From Chelydra serpentina (lineage: Eukaryota; Chordata; Testudines; Chelydridae), in contig JBAIAC010000014.1 in the NCBI GenBank assembly GCA_037349315.1, positions 27,195,001 to 27,259,000 on the forward strand: a stretch of DNA of 64,000 bases, given 5' to 3'. How positions within the stretch are numbered: the stretch's first letter is position 1; the number at the start of each line of letters is the position of its first letter. A program made the translations under genes and the position numbers. Of this stretch, positions 11,166-22,964 are shown in pieces. The notes under the pieces are model-generated. The model worked only from the letters and a program-made list of their open reading frames with translations, made no database searches and was not told the origin of the DNA.

Positions 11166-11403
11166 TAAGTTTCAAATTGCGGATTTTGCAAAGCTGCCAT
11201 ACAGAGTCAAAAAAGGACATTCAAGATATTCATGTCCTTTTCAGTTAACAGACATCCAAGGAGATTCTGCTTTATTAATAGATGGAAAGAAATGGAATAT
11301 TTCAAGATTGTCCACAGTTCATCAGCTGAAGAGGAGAATGCCAATTTCCACCTGGGACCAGAGAACATCACTGACACCATTATTGATGATGGGTAATCTA
11401 TAG
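11155..11403 (+). pseudogene. Integrase C-terminal domain remnant
   Basis: The frame gives KLPYRVKKGHSRYSCPFQLT followed by DIQGDSALLIDGKKWNISRL. That is the basic, beta-rich GPY-like C-terminal part of gypsy integrases, which binds DNA. It is separated from the catalytic core (ending near 10635) by the hAT MITE and the CR1 fragment. Confidence 0.6.
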
Positions 11404-11575
11404 TAGTAGGAATTGCTCTGGTGCCTCATCTTGTTCCTGCCTCTGCAGGTATTAGGAGAAGTGTGAGATGTAGGAGGCTGCCTAAAAGATTGGAAGACTT
11501 TGGTACCAGATGCAAATGATGGTTTATAAGTGACTGTTTAAAGTTTTACAATGGTTATTCTAAAGGGGAAGAATG

Positions 11576-11967
11576 TGTTGTATCAAGCTAGGTGCCAATA
11601 GCAACCCCAGTTTGTATTTGTAAGGTTGTTCCTAGGTGATTCCCGAGAGAGTCAGCTGTCAGGAGGCAGGCAAGGTCAGGTTACCAGGAGATAAACAGCA
11701 GGTATTGCATGGGGAGCAGTACTGAGCAGGAAGAACCCAGTTGCATGGACAGCTTCCTGTGTCTGTGCTTGGATTAAATAGAGGCTGGGGACCTATCAGA
11801 TCCCAGGACTGGGGTCCTCTGTTAGAGCTCATCTGCTAGAATAGCAGATGTTAGTAGGTCAGTGGGTGGCAGGTTGGGACTACCTAGTTCTTAAAAGCCC
11901 TGTAGACCAGTGTTCAAGCTCTGTGGTCCCTGACAAGGAGAGTCTGGCCTACAGCATCTTCCTTACA
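11576..11967 (+). repeat. 3' LTR of the gypsy element
   Basis: It begins TGTTGTATCAAGC, directly after a purine tract, and probably ends TTCCTTACA. The right boundary is inferred from a TG...CA structure. A weak TATA-like GATTAAATAGAGG lies at about 11772. Its first 80 bp match the 5' remnant at 7028. Confidence 0.7.
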
Positions 11968-13386
11968 TAGAGGTGATGGAACTTGTGTGAGAACACAGCT
12001 GTTCACTGAAGATCTTTGATCTTCTTTTTTAATCATATCTTACAAATATTGGCAAAGTGCCCATTTCCTTTTTATCTAATTGACTAAAGAGAAATATTTG
12101 TACCATTTATACATAAAATTAATTTGTGACAATATATTATTGTACTTCAGTCTGGCATCCTGCTGCTAGCAGTACTATCATCAAAGTAGGAGATACGAAA
12201 GACATTGATCAGCACATTCACATGAGGTCAGACAGATTTTTTCCACACAATGGAGCTTAACAGAAATTTGAAACTTTGTTCAAAGGCACCTGGATCTGTT
12301 TGGTGGTACAAACATATTCCAGATAGTAACAGGGGGACCTGCCCCAGAGGCCTAAAGACAGCCAGCCCTGTTCTCTAATCAGTTGCAGCCGAGATGTTCC
12401 CTGTAAAGAGCTGCAGGAAAAGGGGGAAGGACTTTCTCCTGCTGTAGTCCCTGGAGAAGTGAGATTCCTGGTGAGAAGCCCTGGTAGTTTTGGCTGCGTA
12501 GAAGGCCCCAGATGGAAGTTTTGTTTTCTTTTTGTGAGTTTGTGGTCATTTGGGCAATACATGGAACCTAGAGAGAGGGGCTAAATACTCATTTAGGTGT
12601 GGTAATTTCTCAGGCTGGTGAGGAAGGTTGCCAGCTTACACAGGTAGTTTAACTGCCTAAACTGCCTCTAAACAGGTGCTTTCCAGTATCTTGAATTATG
12701 TTATTTTAAGTAACCATACACTAAGCTCTATTTGGGGTGCACAACAGGTTATTTGCAACCATATATACATTTGAGAATTCCACTCTTAATGGCTTGACTT
12801 CAGGAGATGGATGCTACTCACAATTACTAAAACTTTGTTCTCACTGCACAAGCTTATTGTGCCAGGTCCTGAGCCAGCATAAAGCAACCAGAAAGGTGCC
12901 TTATGGGGCAGCCAGGTATTGCTGTGACATAGGGGAAGCCATGGGTAACATGGTGTAGCTGACTGTACACTACCTATTCTTTCCCTTCCATGCAGAGGTT
13001 GGGAAGGGCATGTGGGAGGCATGTCAAGAATGAGGCTAGAGTGCACAAAATTCTGGCCAATACTTGGCTGCTAGAGAGATCCCTATGGATGACATAATGC
13101 TGCTACAAGTTACAGGGGAGGCCATTTTGTCCCTCACCAGTTCCTGACTGGAGGAATGGAAAGGTGACTTAAAGCTTCCTTACCTCCCCCAATCCTTCCT
13201 ACCTCCCCCACTCCTGAGCACAGCTGAGCATCTAGCCCATTTTTTCTGTGAAATAGATTGTTAGGAGATGCTCATAGGAAGAGCCACCATTTCTCATTAC
13301 TCCACATACATGTGAGCTAGGTTTGGGGGAAAAAAATAGTTTATAACAACAATGATTCATAATAGTGGTGTGAAAATACTTGAAAT
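11968..13386. other. No recognised gene
   Basis: The interval has moderate GC in places (12290-12560, 12840-13220) and short open frames on both strands without motifs. It may include older LTR material, but I could not place it. Confidence 0.4.
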
Positions 13387-13391
13387 GGGAG

Positions 13392-14112
13392 TGTATCAAT
13401 GTGCGACTCACAGGTGTGGCACCTCCTGCTGGTCATCCGGGAATTAGCTGTTTTCCAGCCTTGGAGCATCTTCTGCTGGCCGATGTCTCGCTTGCCACTG
13501 GCACCTGTGTCCCTCCCAGACCCTGGTGCTCCTTTACCTTGGGGTGCTGCCCCCTGGCAATGCCCCTTTATCTCTGGGTTCTGCCCTGTGCAGTACCCCA
13601 CAATCTGGGTCTCCCCTCCCAGGGTAACCACCAATCCTCTATCCTCACCTTGCCTCAGTGGCTACTGCTACTCAGCATCGAGCCCCTGCTCACTGGGGCA
13701 GACTGCAGTCTAGTCTGTAAACCACTCATCACTGGCAAGGGGGGTTTGGACCTGCTGCCTCTGCCTAACTCCAGGCTACACCTTTGCAACCCCAGTACCT
13801 GGTTTAGGCCCTGCTCAATGCCTGCAGCCTGGGGAGTTGCGAGGTTGGAGCTTCCCAGCTCCTCTTGCCTTTCCCCAGCCCTATTCCCTGAGCTCCCAGG
13901 CAGCTAGGTCCTTCTCCCTCTAAAGCTAGAGAGAGACTCACTTAGCTCCTGGCTTGCAGCCCTTTTATGAGGGCCAGCTGTGGCCTGATTGGGGTGTGGC
14001 CCAGCTGTGTCTGCTTTCCCAATCAGCCTACCCTCTTGGCTCCCCAGGGCATCTCTTTCCCAGGGCTGTTTTAACCCCTTCAGGGCCTCAGCGGGGTGAC
14101 CACCCCACTACA
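13392..14112 (-). mobile_element. Solo LTR of an endogenous retroelement
   Basis: The block is bounded by TG...CA (TGTATCAATG on the left, CCCACTACA on the right) and by an exact 5-bp duplication GGGAG (13387-13391 and 14113-14117). It is C/T-rich on the plus strand. On the minus strand a TCATAAAAGGG near 13970 could serve as a TATA box, which suggests minus orientation with TGTAGTGGGG as the 5' end. No internal coding region or second LTR is present, so it is a recombined solo LTR of 721 bp. The long open frames inside it (13380-13907) follow from its composition. Confidence 0.75.
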
Positions 14113-14117
14113 GGGAG

Positions 14118-15804
14118 TTTTCACACACTATCAACTTGAAATTGAGCTTCTCTGAACAAAAATGGAAACGTGAGGGACTTGAAAATCAAAAATTTGAAAA
14201 CTAAACTTTTTGTTACGTGAAAAATAGAAATGTTATTGAATTTGCAGAAAAATTAAGTTTGGGGGAAAGACATGAAATTGCATGTAGTGGTAAAAATGTA
14301 TTGTGAAATTTCATGGAAACACTTTTCTCACTTTCAGCTTATTCCGTCAAAACACTATGTTAAGGTACAAAGTCAAAATTGTCCAACTCCTAAAGTTTGC
14401 GGGGCTGGGTTCTCTTCTCCAGAGAGAGAGGAGAGTAGCTATCTTATAAGGTGCGGGAACTAGGGAGTAAAAGGGAGTAGACTGTCGGTTTTGCACACAT
14501 ACATACACAGCATGGTTTTTCTTAGCTGTACTCTTGACATGGTTAGCAAGAGAACTTTGCACAAAATGTGTTAGGATGCAGTTTCCAAATCAAAAATAAT
14601 TTTCACCAGAGTATTCCTCAGCAAGACCACATTTCAATTTTTTACCCACAACCATTTTTGCATTTAGCTGGTCAAAAGAAACTGCTCAGTTGTTTTTATA
14701 CAGATAAATTGGTTTTTTTCAAAATTCACATTCCTCATATTCAAAAATGACGGAACCTGGTTTGATTAAACTTTTAGGGTAAAAAAAAAAAATACAACCC
14801 TCAAAAATAATTACCTTTGGGCAGAAACTAACCATGGAAAATTTCAGCCTGAATGGTATATACATTCCAGAGAATTCTATACAACTGAAAGTAAGTTTTA
14901 CAGTATTGTGGTTTACATCAAAAACTTTCTCATTGTGAATTATAATGCATGATGGTTACATAAACTTCCTGTTTGTTTACTATGAAAGATTAGCATTTTA
15001 TTTTTAGCTCTGAGCTACTTTGAATTGTTTGTAGTATCTGGATTTTTGTCTAATACAAGTCTGATATATTGGTTAGATTTAAAAGGCTGCAAACATATTA
15101 GTTTGCGGAAGCAAATAACTAGAGATATGAAATTCATTATAATGTAGCAGTCACTGGTATTAATCAAATCTTCATACTTTTGTCTAGAGTTTCATATAAA
15201 GACACCACAAGACAAGATTGCTATCAAAAGCAGCTTTTATCGAAAGCAACTGTACAATCATCTTTAAAATGTTAATGCTTTTTCCTTTGTGTTATCTATA
15301 CTTTTCATTAATGCATTATTGTGCGGCTTATTATTCACCTTTGCATTGTTCATATACTTGATAATTTCTTATCTTGTTTCTCATAGATTTTCTCCTTATG
15401 TTTTCCAGATACCTGGGACTTTTAATATCTGGGATTATTGAAATGCACTGGTGAGCAGTTTTCCCATATTACATATTCAAGTATGTGTGAAACAGTTTTT
15501 AGTGATAATATGTGCATTGTATCTAATCAGTTGTTTTTTTCTTATGTCCCTACCAATTCTTTATCATCTTTTTGCACTATTCCTGTATATTTTTAATTCT
15601 AATATTTTTGTTTCTTTTCAACTTTAGTTGTCTAAACTATACTAATTTATATTAGTTTTTCAAAGGTTTTCTATAAATGTTGTGCACCCACACTTTTGTA
15701 TAGATTTCCTCACCCCAACATAAAATGAGTGTAGCACCCTTTGTAGAACAAGAGCTTCACTTGGCTTCTAATTTATTTAGAAACTAAATGAAAATCTCTT
15801 TCTC
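14118..15804. other. AT-rich region, nothing recognised
   Basis: No inverted repeats with target duplications, and no coding motif, were seen on either strand. Confidence 0.5.
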
Positions 15805-16785
15805 ATAGACTTTAAGGCCAGAAGGAACCATCATGATGATTTGGTCTGACCTCTCATTCCACAAAACCTCACCTACCCATTCCTGCAGAGATCCATAATC
15901 TCTGGCTGAGTTACTGTAGTCCTCAAATCTTGATTTAAAGACTTCAAGTTACTGAGAATCTACTTCTTACTCTCATTCAATCAGCAAATGACCCAGGCCC
16001 CATGCTGGAGAGGAAGGCAAAGCCACCCCAGAACCTCTGCCAATATGACCTGGGGGAAAATTCCTTCATGGTCCTGAATATGGCGATCAGTTAGGGATCT
16101 CAAACTCAAATCACCACGAAGGCCACATGAGAACTAGTAAATTGGCCTGAGGGCCGCATCACTGAAACCTTTTCATACAGTGATACAAAAGTATAGTCAA
16201 AAACGAAAAAAATGAAGAGTAATATAGTATTCTATTAAAAGTCAATGTATTAACTTTTAAAAAACTGTAATGCAAAGAGGGGTTTTAATAAAATATAAAC
16301 ACTCAGTAATGTTTGGAGCTTGGCTGCCAGTGGAGTCAGCACCTATGGCAGGTCGCAGGAAATAACTCCGCGGGCCACATGTTTGAGACCCCTGAGTTAG
16401 ACCCTTAGCATGTGGGTGAAACTATCAGCTAGACATCTGTGAAAAAAAATTCTCTGTAGTAAATCTGAGCCCTCCCCATCTAGTGACCTATCTCTGGTTG
16501 CTGGAGATATTTGCTAATAGCAGCAGTGGATGGGTCATATGCCATTGTAGATAAACTCATCATACCATCCCCTCCATACATTTATCAAGATCAGTCTTGA
16601 AACAAGTTAAGTTTTTTGCCTCCACTGTTCCACTTGGAAGACGGTTCCAGAACTTTACTCCTCTGCTGGTTAAAAACCTTCATCTAATTTCAAGCCAAAA
16701 TTTGTTGATGGCCGGTTTACATCCATTTGTTCATGTGCCAGCACTGGCCCTTAATGTAAATAACTCTTCTCCCCCCCCCTTTTGT
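15805..16785 (-). mobile_element. CR1 LINE 3' portion, split by a hAT-like MITE
   Basis: On the plus strand it reads TTTAAGGCCAGAAGGAACCA, then TTGGTCTGACCTC and later GTCCTGAATATGGCGATCAG. After the inserted MITE it resumes ACCCTTAGCATGTGGGTGAA and continues to AAAACCTTCATCTAATTTCA, GCCAAAATTTG. This is CR1 3' UTR and C-terminal ORF2 in reverse. It carries no open frame of note. Confidence 0.8.
16095..16392. mobile_element. hAT-like MITE within CR1
   Basis: Left end GGATCTCAAACTCAAAT and right end (reverse complement) GGGGTCTCAAACATGT form terminal inverted repeats. The flanks TCAGTTAG and TGAGTTAG agree at 7 of 8 bases, fitting an 8-bp hAT duplication. Removing the element rejoins the CR1 sequence. 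It includes GGCCTGAGGGCCGC and TCCGCGGGCCAC near its two ends. Confidence 0.75.
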
Positions 16786-18551
16786 TTACCCTATCTTTGG
16801 TTTCTAAACTGTTACTGTGTGAATATCAACTTATCTTTCTGAGTTGGTACCACATATGTCGTACTTTGTGTGCTGTTGGGTCAGCCATGAACAGGTGTGT
16901 AGTGTGGTGGCCAGAGAGGTACCTATTTGTGCCTTTTGATTTATTCATTCATGAAGCACACCTATTTCAGAGTGGCCTTGTTGTGATGTCCCTCTGAAAT
17001 CACCCTGAACACTTTTTAAAAAATCGTGGAAGAGTACCCAGCTCCTAATCAAAACCAAGCCCTTTTTTGAGTACTATACAGCACTCAGGGGACTTGAGCA
17101 AGATGAAGGGCTTGTCTACATCGCAAGTTGCTGTGCTGTAAGCCAGCGAGTGACTCTACAGCACATCAGCTTGCCGCAAAGTAATGTCCCATGCGGATAC
17201 TGCTACAGCACAGTGAAGTCCCAGAGTATGGTTTATTGTAGTATTACTTGAAGGCATAAGCCAAGCTGCATGTCAGGACTTTCACTGTACCATAGCAGTG
17301 TCCATGTGAGATGTTATAACAGAGCAAGCTGGTGCGCAGTAGATTCACACCCTGGCTTGCCATGGAGTAACTTGGCATATGGACAACCCCCACACAGTAT
17401 TGAAAATGCCTTTAATGCCCAGACAGGCCACCCTACAAACCAACCCTTTTACTCACTCAGACTGTGAATTTAAGCACATACGCATATCAGAATTTGGCCT
17501 GAGTTCCTCTGTGTTGCTATGTTTACTGAATAAGGGATTCCTTTAAAAAAGTCTCAGAAATGCTTTCTGTAACAATTTCATTTAATCTGCCTAAAGAAAA
17601 TCTCAACACAAGACCAAACATAAAGAATAAAGTATCAATTAAAGTTTGCAAAAGGCAGCCTTTCAATGCTGCAGTGTTTCCACTAGGTCAGGCTGCATTA
17701 ATGCAGAGTTGATATGCTCTGCTGATTCAATGCTATGTCAGAGCACTCCTATGTGTTCTCTCTGGGATCTAATCTGAAGTGAAATTTACAACTATTTTGT
17801 GTCTACTAGTTTTAGACAGCACGTACATTCCAAGGACCTATAGTAAAATCACTCTGTTGATGTTAAATATAACCATCTAGAGTACATGTAGGTGAGGAGA
17901 GTTTGGGGGTGAGAAAATGAAACAGGAGGGAGGAATGAAGGAAGGAATTAAAACAAAACAAAACACTTACCCACCATCCAAGAGCAGAAAGTGTAGGCAG
18001 GGAGAGGAAGCTACTGGCATTCCAGGGATATAAAAATCAATGGCTAAAATGGCAATGAGAGACTCTGAGTGAAATGAACAACAAATGAACATTCAAAATA
18101 ATGCAAAACAGCATCCATAGACATTGACAATTAATTCAAAATAGTAATTAGTGACCAGTCACCACAACTGAATTGTTCCTGTTTAAAAGGGGCAATAAAC
18201 TAACATTGATCAGCTAAAAAATTCCTCAACCCTTTCCACCCCCCAAAAATCTAAAGATTTTGTTAAGGTTTTCTGAATCCCTAATTTCAGCATGAAATAG
18301 AATTTAATACATTAAATTAAGAGCTGCTTATTTGTCGTGGTAATGTGCACTTACAAACAGCTGGCTTGGGTAATGATTAACTATAGAAAGATACAGTCAC
18401 TCTCATTTTACGATTTTAAAATTGACCTTTACTTCCTTATGTTGGAAGGGAAAATATTTTGATGTGAATGTCTTACACGTGAAGCACAGTAATAAAATAA
18501 GTCATATAAATGCAGACACAAGACATCAGTACCAGGAAATTGATTAAAAGA
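16786..18551. other. No recognised gene; one possible MITE piece
   Basis: At 17105-17220 the text GGGCTTGTCTACATCGCAAG followed by repeated CTACAGCAC motifs looks like one end of a Harbinger-type MITE, but no matching right end was found. The remainder is anonymous AT-rich DNA. Confidence 0.4.
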
Positions 18552-18615
18552 TTCAGATTCCAAGGCCAGGATGGATCATTTTGATCATCTGGTCTGACCT
18601 CCTGTATAACACAGG

Positions 18616-19698
18616 TGGAACGTTATTGACATAAACTGTGACCGTATAGATCATTGTTGCAACCACTGTTATATATTTGCAGCAAATATTGTACAAAGGT
18701 TGTCCAGTAAGGTTTCTGACAAGGTTATAGTTTGCTGGTTATGATTATGCATGTATCATTTTTGTATTTAAAGTTATAAGTATTGGCTCTATACTGTCTG
18801 TATTTCAAACTTATGCTATGCTTCTGGGTGACACCCCAGATAATTTGGCGTCAGCACTGTCTAGCCTGCTTGATGGCCCATTAAGGACCATCAGCTATAC
18901 AGTTGACCCATTGAGAGAAGGCAGATTCACCTTGTGACTCAGCGAGGCATGCAGGGACATGCCTTTGGACAGAACTCTAAGGTTTTTCTGTGCCACGTGC
19001 TGGGTAGCTTGTCTTTGAGACAAAGAAAGCAGGGGCCACATGGCAAGAGACTATAAAAGGCAGCTGCATCTCCTCCATCTTGTCTTCAATCCTGCTTCTG
19101 TCCTCTGGAGGAACCTTGCTACAAACTGAAGCTCTGAACAAAGGACTGAATTACTCATCCAAGCTGTGGAGGTACTCCAGAGACTTGATTTGAACCTGCA
19201 GTTTATTCCACCACTGCTGCAAGCCTGAACCAAGAACTTTGCCATTACTGTATGTAATTGATTCCATTTAACAAATTTTAGCTCTCATCTATATCTTTTT
19301 CCTTTTATGAATAAACCTTTAGATTTTAGATTCTAAAGGATTGGCAACAATGTGATTTGTGGGTAAAATCTGATTTGTATATTGACCTGGGTCTGGGGCT
19401 TGGCCCTTTGGGATTGGGAGAACCTTTTTTCTCCTACTGGGGTATTGGTTTACATAACCATTCATCCCCATAATGAGTGGCACTGGTGGTGATACTGGGA
19501 AACTGGAGTGTCTAAGGGAATTGCTTGTAAGACTTATGGTTAGCCAGTGGGGTAAAACCAAAGTCCTCTCTGGCTGGCTGGTTTGGTGTGCCTTAGAAGT
19601 GGAGAAACCCCAGCCTTGGGCTGTAACTGCCCTGCTCTAAGCAATTTGTCCTGAATTTATACTCTCAGAAGTGTCCCACCAAAGGCAGCATCATTACA
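18616..19698 (+). mobile_element. Solo LTR inserted in CR1
   Basis: The 1083-bp block is bounded by TG...CA (TGGAACGTTATTG and GCATCATTACA) and an exact 5-bp duplication ACAGG (18611-18615 and 19699-19703). It has a TATA box (CTATAAAAGG, 19051-19060) and a polyadenylation signal AATAAA (19310-19315) in the right order for plus orientation. The CR1 3' UTR reads straight through if the block is removed. No internal retroviral sequence remains. Confidence 0.85.
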
Positions 19699-19759
19699 AC
19701 AGGTCATAGAACTTCCCCCAAATAATTCCTAGAGCAGATCTTGTAGAAAAACATTTACT

Positions 19760-20980
19760 TTTGATTTAAAAGTTGTCAGTGATAGAGAATCCACCACTGC
19801 CGTTGGTAAGTTGTTCCAATGGTTAATTATTCGCACTTTTACAAAATGTATGACTTATTCAGTCTGAATTTGTGTAGCTTCAACTTCCAGTCATTGGACT
19901 GAGTTATACCTTTTTCTGCTAAACTGAAGAGCTCATTATTAAGTATCTGTTCCCCATGTAGCTGCTTATAGACCGTAATCAAGTCACCCCTTAACCTTCT
20001 CTTTGTTAAACTAAATATATTGAGCCCCTTGAGCCTATTGTTACAATGCACTTTTTAATCCTTTCATCATGCTTATGGCTCTTCTCTGAATGCTCTCTAA
20101 TTGACCAACATCCCTCTTGAAGTGTGGACACCAGGAACTGTACACAGTATCCTAGCAGCAGTTACATCAGTGCCAAATACAGAGGTAAAATAACCTCTCC
20201 ACTTTTACTTGAGATTCCTCTGTTTATACATCCAAGTATTGTTTTTGCATTTTTGGGAGTTTATGTCCAGCAGATTATCTACCACAATCCACAAATCTTT
20301 TTCAGAGTCACTGCTTCCAAATCCCATCCTGTAAGTATGGCCTATGTTATTTGTTCCTAGATGTATAGGTTTACAGTTAGCTGTATTAAAATACATATTG
20401 TTTGCTTGAACCCAGTTTACCAAGAAATCCAGATTACTCTGTACTCTGTATCAGTGATCTGTCATCTTCATTATTTACTACTCCTCCAATGTTTGTGTCA
20501 TCTGCAAACATTATCAGTGATGATTTTAGGTCATTGATAAAAATGTTAAATAGCGCAGTGCCAAGAACCTATCCCTGCTGGACCCCACTAGAAACACACC
20601 TGCTCAATGGTTATTCTCCATTTACAATTGCATTTTGAGACCTATGAGTTAGCCAGCTTTTAATCCATTTAATGTGCATCATGTTAATATTATATCTTCT
20701 AGTTTTTAATCAAAATGTCATGTGGCACCACGTCAAATATCTTATAAGTATATGACATCAACACTATTACCTTTACCAATCAAACTTGTAATTTTATCAA
20801 AAGAAGATCTAAAGTTAGTTTGACAGGATCTATTTGCCATAAAACAGTATTGATTTGCATTAATTATTTTACTGTCCTTTAACTCTTTATTAATGAAGTC
20901 CCTTATAGGTTGCTCCATTATTTTATCTGGGATCGATGTCAGACTGACAGGCCTATCACTACCCTGATCATCCCATCCCA
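19760..20980 (-). pseudogene. CR1 ORF2 reverse transcriptase remnant
   Basis: Going along the minus strand, 20742-20981 encodes DRPVSLTSIPDKIMEQPIRD and QYCFMANRSCQTNF (fingers region; the canonical form has GFxxGxSC), ending VDVIYL just before the catalytic motif A Asp. 20205-20423 encodes NTANCKPIHLGTNN and SEKDLWIVVDNLLD, matching the post-catalytic region. 19839-20051 encodes GLNIFSLTKRRLRGDLITVY, the conserved C-terminal block. The three frames are separated by shifts and stops. The YxDD box itself was not found intact. Confidence 0.75.
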
Positions 20981-21630
20981 TAAGCTAAATATGAGTCAAC
21001 AGCATAACACTGTTGCAAAAAAAGCAAACATAATTCTGGGATGTATTAGCAGGAGCGTTGTAAGCAACACACGAGAAGTAATTCTTCCGCTCTGCTCCAC
21101 GCTGATTAGACCTCAACTGGAGTATTGTGTCCAGTTCTGGGTGCCACATTTCAGGAAAGATGTGAACAAATTGGAGAAAGTCCAGAGAAGAGCAACAAAA
21201 AAGATTAAAGGTCTAGAAAGCATGACCTATAAGGGAAGATTGAAAAACTAGGGTTTGTTTAGTCTGGAAAAGAGAAGACTGAGAGGGGACATAACAGTTT
21301 TCAAGTACATAAAAGGTTATTACAAGTAGGAGGGATAAAAATGGTGGTTCTTAACCACTGAGGATAGAACAAGCAGCAATGGGCTTAAATTGCAGCAAGG
21401 GAGGTTTAGGTTGGACATTAGGAAAAACTTCTTAACTGTTAGGGTGGTTAAGCACTGGAATACATTTCCTAGGGAGGTTGTGGAATCTCCATCCATCATT
21501 CAAAATTTTTAAGAGCAGGTTAGATAAACACCTGCTAGGGATGGTCTAGATAATACTTAGTCCTGCCAGGAGTGTAGGGAACTGTACTAGGTGACCTCTC
21601 GAGGTCCCTTCTAGTCCTATGATTCTAGAC
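20981..21630 (+). mobile_element. CR1 LINE fragment, opposite strand, nested
   Basis: The fragment encodes REVILPLCSTLIRPQLEYCV and KLEKVQRRATKKIKGLE (end of CR1 ORF2, plus strand) and finishes with CCTTCTAGTCCTATGATTCT, the CR1 tail. It is truncated at the 5' side, as usual for LINE insertion. It sits in the minus-strand CR1, whose sequence resumes after it. Part of ORF2 is open at 20910-21251. Confidence 0.88.
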
Positions 21631-21785
21631 TACATCATTGTTTTCTCCCCAAATACAGAACAGAAATATGTATTGCACACTTCTGCCTTTTCTGCATTAT
21701 TATTGATAACTCCACTATTAATGGACCAATACCATTGTTAAGAATCTTTTTGTTCCTAATATGTGTAAAAAACTCTCTCATTGTT

Positions 21786-22187
21786 TGTAGTGAGGCACAG
21801 CTGGGCCCCTCTTACTTCTGCCTCTGCTGCCCTCACAAACCAGTCAATGATGCCTCAAGTTGATGCAATCACCAGTGCACTTTATTTGTAGCTATTTCCC
21901 ACCACCACCACCTTATTATCTATATAAAGGTTTGTTTCACAGCCACACTTTACAAGCAGCAGACCACCCACCCCACTCTGACCTTGACCTCTCCCTTTCT
22001 CCCGCCCCAGCTTCCTTCCTCCCTCCCAGCCCCCCAGCCCTTTTATAGCCCCTGGCTAATTAGACTGGCAGCTGTTGCTAGTTGCAGGCAGGCACAGGCC
22101 TATTCAGCTAGCTCCAATCTACTCCCCTTAATTGGGTCTAGTGTGGCAGGGGGCTGGTTAAGCACTCTTTAACCTGCACCTGTCACA
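21786..22187 (-). mobile_element. Solo LTR inserted in CR1
   Basis: The 402-bp block starts TGTAGTGAGGCAC and ends CACCTGTCACA, flanked by an exact 5-bp duplication TTGTT (21781-21785 and 22188-22192). On the minus strand a TATAAAAGGG (around 22040-22050) precedes AATAAA (around 21882), so the LTR points to the minus strand. It is different from the LTRs at 13392 and 18616, but its outer bases (TGTAGTG) resemble the minus-strand start of the first. Confidence 0.82.
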
Positions 22188-22670
22188 TTGTTGTTAACAC
22201 CAATGGCTATAGATAGCCTGATGTGTCTCCTTTCCTTCCCTTATCAATTTTCTACAATTCTCAGCTTCTGATTTATATTAATTACTTTCAACGCACCTTT
22301 TCTCCATTTTTACATATTATTTTTAAAATTTGTTTATAGCTGCCGTCACTATCTAAACCAGGTCAGTTTTTTAACCAATACGGCCTTCTCCCTCAGTCAT
22401 GGGATTGTGGGTTTTTGGCATCTAGTAAAGTGTTTTTAAACAATTTCAAATTGTTATTCACATTTTTATGATTCAGTATTTCCTTCCAGCTGATTTGGCT
22501 CATAATTGTTTTTAGCTTTGAGAAATTAGCACTTTAAAAGCACCATATATAAATATCACTGGCCTGGTCTTTATTCTCTTTGCACATTATAAATGGGATC
22601 AAGCCATGATCACGTCAAGCTAAATTACCACTAATTTTTAGTTCTGTGATCAGTTCCTGTTTCTCTGTCG

Positions 22671-22830
22671 GGGGGAGGGATAGCTCAGTGGATTGAGCAT
22701 TGGCCTGCTAAACCCAGGGGCCATTTGGGAATCTGGGGCAAAAATCTGTCAGAGGACAGTACTTGGTCCTGCTAATGAAGGCAGGGAACTAGACCGGATG
22801 ACCTTTCAAGTTCCTTCCAGTTCTATGAGA
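22671..22830 (+). mobile_element. tRNA-derived SINE (turtle Cry type) lacking B box
   Basis: It starts GGGGGAGGGATAGCTCAGTG with a pol III A box (TAGCTCAGTGG, 22681-22691) and passes through CATTGGCCTGCTAAACCCAG. The expected B-box segment (GGTTCAATCC type) is deleted, the sequence jumping to GGGGCCATTTGGGAATCTGG. It ends with a CR1-like tail (ACTAGACCGGATGACCTTTC, CAGTTCTATGAG), which lets such SINEs borrow the CR1 reverse transcriptase. This layout is known from cryptodiran turtles. Without the B box this copy should not be well transcribed. Confidence 0.85.
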
Positions 22831-22964
22831 TAGGCATATCTCCATATATTAAGATGAGTTCTAATGTAGAATTCTCCCATGTTGTATGTAACACTTTTGA
22901 GTTAGGAAACTGTCATGTATAATATTTAGAAATTCTAAGGATGTTTTATTACTGCAGAATGAGG

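Larger units (their letters stand above)
7028..11967 (+). mobile_element. Decayed Ty3/gypsy LTR retrotransposon
   Basis: The two ends match as LTRs: 7028 starts TGTTGTATCTAGCTAGGTGC and 11576 starts TGTTGTATCAAGCTAGGTGC. A purine-rich tract (AAAGGGGAAGAA) ends about 3 bp before the 3' LTR. Between them, in order, are remnants of a gag with zinc knuckle, retropepsin, reverse transcriptase, RNase H and integrase with its C-terminal domain. That domain order (integrase last) is the Ty3/gypsy order. Every domain has stops or frameshifts. The 5' LTR is reduced to about 80 bp. Later insertions are a hAT MITE (10676-10900), a CR1 piece (about 11000-11165) and a CR1 or SINE tail (7165-7262). No flanking 5-bp duplication could be made out. 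Confidence 0.8.

Noticed and set aside
13380..13907. 175-codon open frame with Pro/Leu/Cys-rich translation
   Set aside because: It lies within a solo LTR bounded by TG...CA and a 5-bp duplication, and has no family resemblance.
22671..22700. tRNA-like start with A box
   Set aside because: It is the head of a SINE with a CR1-like tail and lacks the B box and cloverleaf, so it is not a tRNA gene.
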